The translations under genes were made by a program, and so were the position numbers. DNA of 64,000 bases from Streptomyces diastatochromogenes (GTDB taxonomy: Bacteria > Actinomycetota > Actinomycetes > Streptomycetales > Streptomycetaceae), in assembly GCF_002242805.1 (NCBI RefSeq), contig NZ_MCGQ01000013.1, forward strand, positions 1 through 64,000, written 5' to 3'. Position 1 is the stretch's first letter. Each line of letters opens with the position of its first letter. The notes under the pieces were generated by a model that saw only the letters and a list, made by a program, of their open reading frames with translations, was not told the origin of the DNA and did no database searches. Below are positions 59,684 through 64,000 of the stretch, one piece after another.

Positions 59684-59711
59684 ATCACCAAAGGGAAACC
59701 AGGACGTAACC
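59684..59711 (+). promoter_or_regulatory. candidate three-unit PHO box of the nucleotidase gene
   Basis: ATCACC (59684), GAAACC (59695) and GTAACC (59706) recur with an exact 11-base period, as expected for adjacent PhoP direct-repeat units. They precede a -10-like TAGGCT (59745) and the start at 59797. A phosphate-scavenging enzyme is a natural PhoP target. Confidence 0.6.
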
Positions 59712-59796
59712 ATGAACCCCCTGTCGCGCTACGCGCGTTGACCCTAGGCTGCGCCGGAAACGGCCACTCGCCACAGCCGACCCACAGGGGGGTCCC

Positions 59797-61590
59797 ATGC
59801 CAGCCGCGCCCCGACGCACCAGACGTCGTACCTACGCCTTCCTCGGCGCGACCGCCGCTCTCGCCACGGCCGCCGCCCTGGCCGCCGCGCTCCCCGCGCA
59901 GGCCCACCAGGACCAGGGCCGCCACCCGCTGCCGAGCCGCTACCAGGACGTCCAGCTGCTCTCCTTCAACGACCTGCACGGCAACCTCGAACCCCCGTCC
60001 GGCTCCTCCGGCCGGGTCACCGAGCTGCAGCCGGACGGCACGACGAAGACGGTCGACGCGGGCGGCGTCGAGTACCTCGCCACCCACCTGCGCACGGCCC
60101 GCGAGGGGCACCCGTACTCCATCACCGCGGCCGGCGGCGACCTGGTCGGCGCCTCCCCGCTGCTGTCCGGGCTCTTCCACGACGAGCCCACCGTCGAGGC
60201 GCTCAACAAGCTGAAGCTGGACGTCACCTCGGTCGGCAACCACGAGTTCGACGAGGGCGCGCGAGAACTGGCCCGCCTGCAGAACGGCGGCTGCCACCCG
60301 ACGGACGGCTGCTACACGGACGAGGAGTTCCAGGGCGCGGACTTCCCGTACCTGGCCGCGAACGTCCTGGACGAGAAGACCGGCAAGCCGATCCTGAAGC
60401 CGTACTGGATCTGGAAGAAGAAGGACGTCCGGATCGGCTTCATCGGCGTCACGCTCGAAGGCACCCCGAACATCGTCTCCGCCGACGGCGTCAAGGGCCT
60501 GACCTTCAAGGACGAGGTCGAGACGATCAACAAGTACGCCAAGGTGCTCCAGCGCCAGGGCGTCCGCTCGATCGTGGCCCTGGTCCACGAGGGCGGCTTC
60601 CCGGCCTCGGGCGCGTACAACTACGACTGCGACTCCCCGGGCGCGGGCGCCGGTATCTCGGGCCCGATCGTCGACATCGCGAAGAACGTGACCCCGGCGG
60701 TCGACGCGCTCGTCACCGGCCACACCCACGCCGCGTACGTCTGCACGATCCCCGACCCGTCGGGCCGGCCCCGCATGGTCACCTCGGCGGCCTCCTTCGG
60801 CCGTCTGTACACCGACACCACGCTGACGTACGACCGCTTCACCGGCGACATCGCGCGTACGGCCGTGAAGTCCGCGAACCACGTGGTCACCCGGGACGTC
60901 CCGAAGGCCCCGGACATGACGGACCTGATCTCCCGCTGGAACACCCTGGCGGCCCCCATCGGCAACCGTGCCATCGGCTACATCTCGGCCGACGTCAACA
61001 ACACCGGCACCGAGTCCCCGATGGGCGACCTGATCGCCGACGCGCAGCTCGCCTACGGCCGGGAGCTGGACCCGAAGACCAGCCTCGCCCTGATGAACCC
61101 GGGCGGCGTGCGGGCGGGCCTGACCTACGCGGCCAAGGGCGCCGAGGGCGACGGGGTCGTCACCTACGCCGAGGGCTTCACGGTCCAGCCCTTCGCCAAC
61201 ACCGTGAACCTGCAGGACTTCACCGGCGCCCAGCTGGTCCAGGTGCTCAAGGAGCAGGTGAGCGGGGCCAACGCGGCGGCCCCGAAGATCCTGCAGCCGT
61301 CGGCGGGCCTGACGTACACGCTGGACCTGACGAAGACCGGCGCCGACCGTGTGGTCACCGACTCCATCCGCCTGAACGGCGCGCCGATCGACCCGGCGGC
61401 CACCTACCGCGTCGCCACCAACAGCTTCCTGGCGGGCGGCGGCGACGGCTTCCCGACCCTCGGCCAGGGCACCGGCGACCTGGTGGGCGGGGACGACCTG
61501 GGCGCACTGGAGAAGTACCTGACCGCGCACTCGTCCCCGACGGCACCGCTCGCGCCGCCGGCGGCCGACCGGATCGCGGTCGTGAAGTAA
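59797..61590 (+). CDS. secreted 5'-nucleotidase / metallophosphoesterase
   Basis: A 597-residue exported phosphatase. A twin-arginine-like, very basic n-region (RRTRRRTYAFLG) starts the signal peptide, which ends at PAQAHQ. The metal-binding motifs of calcineurin-like phosphoesterases are complete: LLSFNDLHGNLEP, ITAAGGDLVGASP, SVGNHEFDEGA, and VTGHTHAAYV. The 5'-nucleotidase C-terminal domain follows from about residue 350 (SPMGDLIADAQLAYG; FANTVNLQDFTGAQLV; NSFLAGGGDGFPTL). It would release phosphate from extracellular nucleotides. A terminator hairpin lies after the stop. Confidence 0.94.
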   Translation: MPAAPRRTRRRTYAFLGATAALATAAALAAALPAQAHQDQGRHPLPSRYQDVQLLSFNDLHGNLEPPSGSSGRVTELQPDGTTKTVDAGGVEYLATHLRTAREGHPYSITAAGGDLVGASPLLSGLFHDEPTVEALNKLKLDVTSVGNHEFDEGARELARLQNGGCHPTDGCYTDEEFQGADFPYLAANVLDEKTGKPILKPYWIWKKKDVRIGFIGVTLEGTPNIVSADGVKGLTFKDEVETINKYAKVLQRQGVRSIVALVHEGGFPASGAYNYDCDSPGAGAGISGPIVDIAKNVTPAVDALVTGHTHAAYVCTIPDPSGRPRMVTSAASFGRLYTDTTLTYDRFTGDIARTAVKSANHVVTRDVPKAPDMTDLISRWNTLAAPIGNRAIGYISADVNNTGTESPMGDLIADAQLAYGRELDPKTSLALMNPGGVRAGLTYAAKGAEGDGVVTYAEGFTVQPFANTVNLQDFTGAQLVQVLKEQVSGANAAAPKILQPSAGLTYTLDLTKTGADRVVTDSIRLNGAPIDPAATYRVATNSFLAGGGDGFPTLGQGTGDLVGGDDLGALEKYLTAHSSPTAPLAPPAADRIAVVK

Positions 61591-61634
61591 AACCCGTGAC
61601 ATAAAACCTGTGTGAATAGCACTGCGGTTCCGGA

Positions 61635-61667
61635 ATAGCCCTGAGAATCTCTCTCAGGGCTATTTCA
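61635..61667 (+). terminator. terminator of the nucleotidase gene
   Basis: ATAGCCCTGAGA pairs perfectly over 12 bp with TCTCAGGGCTAT around a 5-base loop, followed by TTCATT. This is a classic intrinsic terminator, 44 bases after the stop. Confidence 0.92.
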
Positions 61668-61757
61668 TTGAGGTCTCATGGGAATTGGCCTTTTCCGGCT
61701 CTCGAATCCCGTAATGTTTTCCATGTCGAAAGCGAACGACTTCGAAAGGAAAAGCCA

Positions 61758-61880
61758 ATGTCTTTCCACAAGCTCGCCCCCGTCAAGAAGCACCACAAGC
61801 CCGCCCCGGCCCCGAAGAAGCCGGCGCCGAAGAAGCCCGTGCCCGCGCCGAAGCGTCGGCCGGTCGGGAACAAGGGCTGA
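61758..61880 (+). CDS. 40-residue basic Lys/Pro/Ala peptide
   Basis: A small gene with a good ribosome-binding site (GAAAGGAAA, 61745-61753) and ATG at 61758. The peptide opens MSFHKLAPVKKHHKP and continues in PAPxPKK repeats to RRPVGNKG; it has about 12 Lys/Arg, no Asp or Glu and no Cys, so net charge is near +12. It has no signal peptide. Composition is like nucleic-acid- or polyphosphate-binding tails, and also like cationic antimicrobial peptides. The upstream region is AT-rich with a TAATGT box near 61711. The ABC exporter gene begins 94 bases later, which suggests export or a functional link. Unrecognised family. Confidence 0.65.
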   Translation: MSFHKLAPVKKHHKPAPAPKKPAPKKPVPAPKRRPVGNKG

Positions 61881-61974
61881 GCGAGTCCGCCACGAGGCGG
61901 GGTCAACCGGTGATGCGTGGTCGCACCGGTGGCCCCGCCTCGGCCATGTCCACAGCTGTGGAAAGGAGTTGTCG

Positions 61975-63756
61975 ATGGTGCGGGAAGCCCGCGAGGCCTT
62001 TCGCCGGTTCTGGCCGCTGACGCGCGGGGACCGCGGATGGCTGGTGATGATCGTGGCGTCTGTGGTGGTCGCCGCGGTCGCGGAGACCACGGCGATCCTG
62101 CTGTTCGCCGAATTGACCGACCACGCCCTGAAGGCCGGTTCGCTGGCCGCCTTCTGGGGGCCGGCCGGTGCCTGGCTCGGGGTGGCCGCGCTCGCCGCGC
62201 TGGTCGGCTACCTCGGCAACTCGCTGGCCACCTGGACCGCCGAGAGATTCGTGCTGCGGCTGCGGGCGGCCGTCTTCCGGCATGTGCAGGATCTGCCGCC
62301 GCACTTCTTCCAGAAGCATCGGCAGGGGGACCTGGTCGAGCGGCTCACCGGGGACGTCGAGTCCATCGAGCAACTGGTGGTGTCGGGTGTGGTGGGGGCC
62401 GTCTCCGCCGCCTTCTCCGCCGTCTTCTACGCGTGCGCCGCCTTCTGGCTGCGCTGGGACCTGGCGCTGGCCACCTTCGTCCTCGCGCCCCTGTTCCTGC
62501 TCGCCGCCCGCCGCTTCTCCGGCCGTATCCAGCAGGCGTCCCGGGACGAGCGGGTCGCCGACGGCGCGATCACCTCGGTGGTGCAGGAGTCGCTGGGCAA
62601 CGTCGTGCTCACCCAGGCCTACAACCGGCAGCGGGACGAGGAGCGGCGGCTCGACCGCGAGGCCCGCTCCTGGATGCGGGCCAGTGTGCGCGGGGCGCGG
62701 CTGAGCGAGATGTACGAGCAGTTCGTGGAGGTCGTCGAGACGCTGTGCGTGCTCGCGGTCATCGGGCTCGGGGTCTGGGAGATCTCGGCCGGCCGGATGA
62801 GCCTCGGGCAACTGCTCGCCTTCGCCGCCTTCCTCGGGTACCTGTACCCGCCGATCCGCAGCCTCGGACAGCTCGGCCTCACCGTCACCGCGGCCACCGC
62901 CGGCGCCCAGCGCATCGGGGAGATCCTCGACGCCGAGCCGTCGGTCACGGATCCGGTCGAACCGGTGGCGCCCTGGCCGGTCCAGGGCTGGGTCGGCTTC
63001 CACGGCGTCTCCTTCCGCTACCCGGAGTCCCCCCGCGCCTCTCTGAGGGACGTGGGCTTCACCGCCGGACCGGGCGAGCTGGTCCTGGTCACCGGCGCGA
63101 GCGGCGCCGGCAAGTCCACCCTCGCCAAGCTCCTCACCCGCTTCTACGACCCCTCGACCGGCGTGATCACCCTCGACGGCGTCCCGCTCACCGACGTACC
63201 GCTGCACTTCCTGCGCGAGCAGATCGCCCTGCTGCCGCAGCAGACGCTGATCCTCAACGGCACCATCCGCGAGAACATCGGCTGCGGCCGCCCCGGCGCC
63301 ACCGACTCCGAGATCGAGCAGGCGGCCCGGGACGCGGCGGCCCACGACTTCATCGCGGCCCTGCCGGACGGCTACGACACCCACATCGCCCCCGGCACGG
63401 CCGCGCTCTCCGGCGGCCAGCTCCAGCGCATCGCCATCGCCCGCGCGATGCTGCGCGCCGCCCCGGTCCTCGTCCTGGACGAGCCCACGGCGGGCCTGGA
63501 CGCGGTGGCCGCCCGTCAGGTCGTCCAGCCCCTGCGCCGTCTGATGTCCGGCCGTACGACCATCATGATCACCCACGACCTGAGCCTCGCCCCCGACGCC
63601 GACCGCATCCTGGTCGTCGAGCACGGGCGCCTGGTGGAGGCGGGGACGCACGAGGAACTGCTGGCGCGGGGCGGTGCGTACGCACGCCTCGCGTCTCCTC
63701 TGCCGGAGGCGGTCGCCGCACCCGCGCCGGAGGAGACGATGATCCTGCGCTGGTAG
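61975..63756 (+). CDS. ABC exporter, fused membrane and ATPase domains
   Basis: A 593-residue type IV half-transporter (MsbA/LmrA-like). Six helices lie at residues about 20-310, and the nucleotide-binding domain from about 345: Walker A VTGASGAGKST, Q loop QIALLPQQTLILNG, signature LSGGQLQRI, Walker B VLVLDEPTAGLD and switch His IMITHDLSLAPD. All catalytic residues are kept. It would work as a homodimer exporting lipid, peptide or drug. ATG at 61975 follows GAAAGGAG. The basic peptide gene just upstream may encode its substrate, an inference from proximity only; there is no peptidase domain of the type that matures bacteriocins. Confidence 0.93.
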   Translation: MVREAREAFRRFWPLTRGDRGWLVMIVASVVVAAVAETTAILLFAELTDHALKAGSLAAFWGPAGAWLGVAALAALVGYLGNSLATWTAERFVLRLRAAVFRHVQDLPPHFFQKHRQGDLVERLTGDVESIEQLVVSGVVGAVSAAFSAVFYACAAFWLRWDLALATFVLAPLFLLAARRFSGRIQQASRDERVADGAITSVVQESLGNVVLTQAYNRQRDEERRLDREARSWMRASVRGARLSEMYEQFVEVVETLCVLAVIGLGVWEISAGRMSLGQLLAFAAFLGYLYPPIRSLGQLGLTVTAATAGAQRIGEILDAEPSVTDPVEPVAPWPVQGWVGFHGVSFRYPESPRASLRDVGFTAGPGELVLVTGASGAGKSTLAKLLTRFYDPSTGVITLDGVPLTDVPLHFLREQIALLPQQTLILNGTIRENIGCGRPGATDSEIEQAARDAAAHDFIAALPDGYDTHIAPGTAALSGGQLQRIAIARAMLRAAPVLVLDEPTAGLDAVAARQVVQPLRRLMSGRTTIMITHDLSLAPDADRILVVEHGRLVEAGTHEELLARGGAYARLASPLPEAVAAPAPEETMILRW

Positions 63757-63767
63757 GGAGCCGCCGC

Positions 63768-64000
63768 TCAGCGCTGTCGCAGGGTCCAGGGAACCTGGGA
63801 CTCCCAGCGCCAGTGCAGCAGTGCGGCGACGGCGGCGAAGGTGCCCAGCGGGAGGCACAGGAAGAGGAGGAGCGTCGGCGGATGCGGCGTGGTGGCCAGA
63901 AGCACCACCCACAGCGGGAAGCTGCAGGCGAGGGCGACGAGGCCGCTGATGAACGCCCGCTCCCACGCCTTGCGGTGCCCGGCCCTGCGCCGGATCCGCG
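63768..64000 (-). CDS. small membrane protein, C-terminal part (runs off the window)
   Basis: The minus strand is open from the window edge to a TGA at 63768-63770. The last 77 residues hold a basic stretch (GHRKAWERAFISG), then two membrane segments, one around LVALACSFPLWVVLLA and one around LLLFLCLPLGTFAAVAALL, ending HWRWESQVPWTLRQR. It converges on the ABC exporter, 11 bases between stops. Start and family are outside the window. Confidence 0.6.
   Translation of the reverse strand, partial: RIRRRAGHRKAWERAFISGLVALACSFPLWVVLLATTPHPPTLLLFLCLPLGTFAAVAALLHWRWESQVPWTLRQR

Overview
The window looks like a Streptomyces chromosome. It has very high GC with strong third-position bias, many GTG starts, purine-rich ribosome-binding sites, a mycothiol synthase, a Scr1/DUF397/ATPase regulatory triad of the WhiJ type, ECF-sigma and YtrA-type GntR modules, and an AfsA/gamma-butyrolactone-type signalling locus. 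It opens at the 5S gene of a ribosomal RNA operon. No phage and no insertion sequence was seen.

Layout. 0.06-0.2 kb: 5S rRNA and terminator. 0.25-1.4 kb: an isochorismatase relic broken by an internal deletion, and a GNAT acetyltransferase. 1.4-8.5 kb: a six-gene operon on the minus strand encoding a type IV secretion-like apparatus (VirD4-like without a P-loop, VirB4-like ATPase, SCO6880-family, VirB6-, VirB8- and VirB2-like proteins) without a relaxase. 8.9-12.9 kb: two paralogous secreted sedolisin-family (S53) proteases sharing an upstream inverted repeat, with a Uma2-type nuclease and a lipoprotein between them. 13.2-16.5 kb: a divergent TetR/SDR pair with apparently leaderless promoters, then an NfeD-like/flotillin pair. 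16.6-17.4 kb: a degenerate serine-tRNA-like sequence and a decayed toxin-antitoxin pair. 17.7-21.8 kb: a membrane protein, the WhiJ-type triad, a second Uma2 protein and a secreted trypsin-like protease. 21.9-24.3 kb: a cytoplasmic subtilase whose catalytic Asp and Ser are both replaced, followed by a glutamine-rich repeat protein.

24.5-33.5 kb is the most unusual region. It holds an exporter, an acyl-adenylating enzyme, an Orn/Lys/Arg-decarboxylase-fold PLP enzyme, an acyl-CoA-dehydrogenase-fold flavoenzyme, two TetR regulators of gamma-butyrolactone-receptor type, an AfsA homologue, a stand-alone LysR DNA-binding domain and a HAD phosphatase. Three AT-rich palindromic sites sharing the half-site ATACCTTC lie at its three divergent or terminal promoters. 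I read it as a self-regulated signal or small-molecule locus that may make an aminated or amide-containing product.

33.6-64 kb: cell-wall hydrolase, PAP2 phosphatase, a Tat-type FAD oxidoreductase, then the phosphate region: pstSCAB with a PHO box, a Pit transporter with its DUF47 partner, CsoR with its operator, several lipoproteins, a NUDIX-CHAD-ppk operon with a candidate PHO box, a YtrA-regulated ABC operon with a perfect 34-bp palindromic operator, an ECF sigma/anti-sigma pair, a second ABC operon whose translation start lies in a tandem array of copies of itself, mshD, a 5'-nucleotidase with a candidate three-unit PHO box, and a 40-residue basic peptide gene next to an ABC exporter. Phosphate genes dominate here: high-affinity uptake, low-affinity uptake, polyphosphate storage and extracellular phosphate release lie within about 24 kb.
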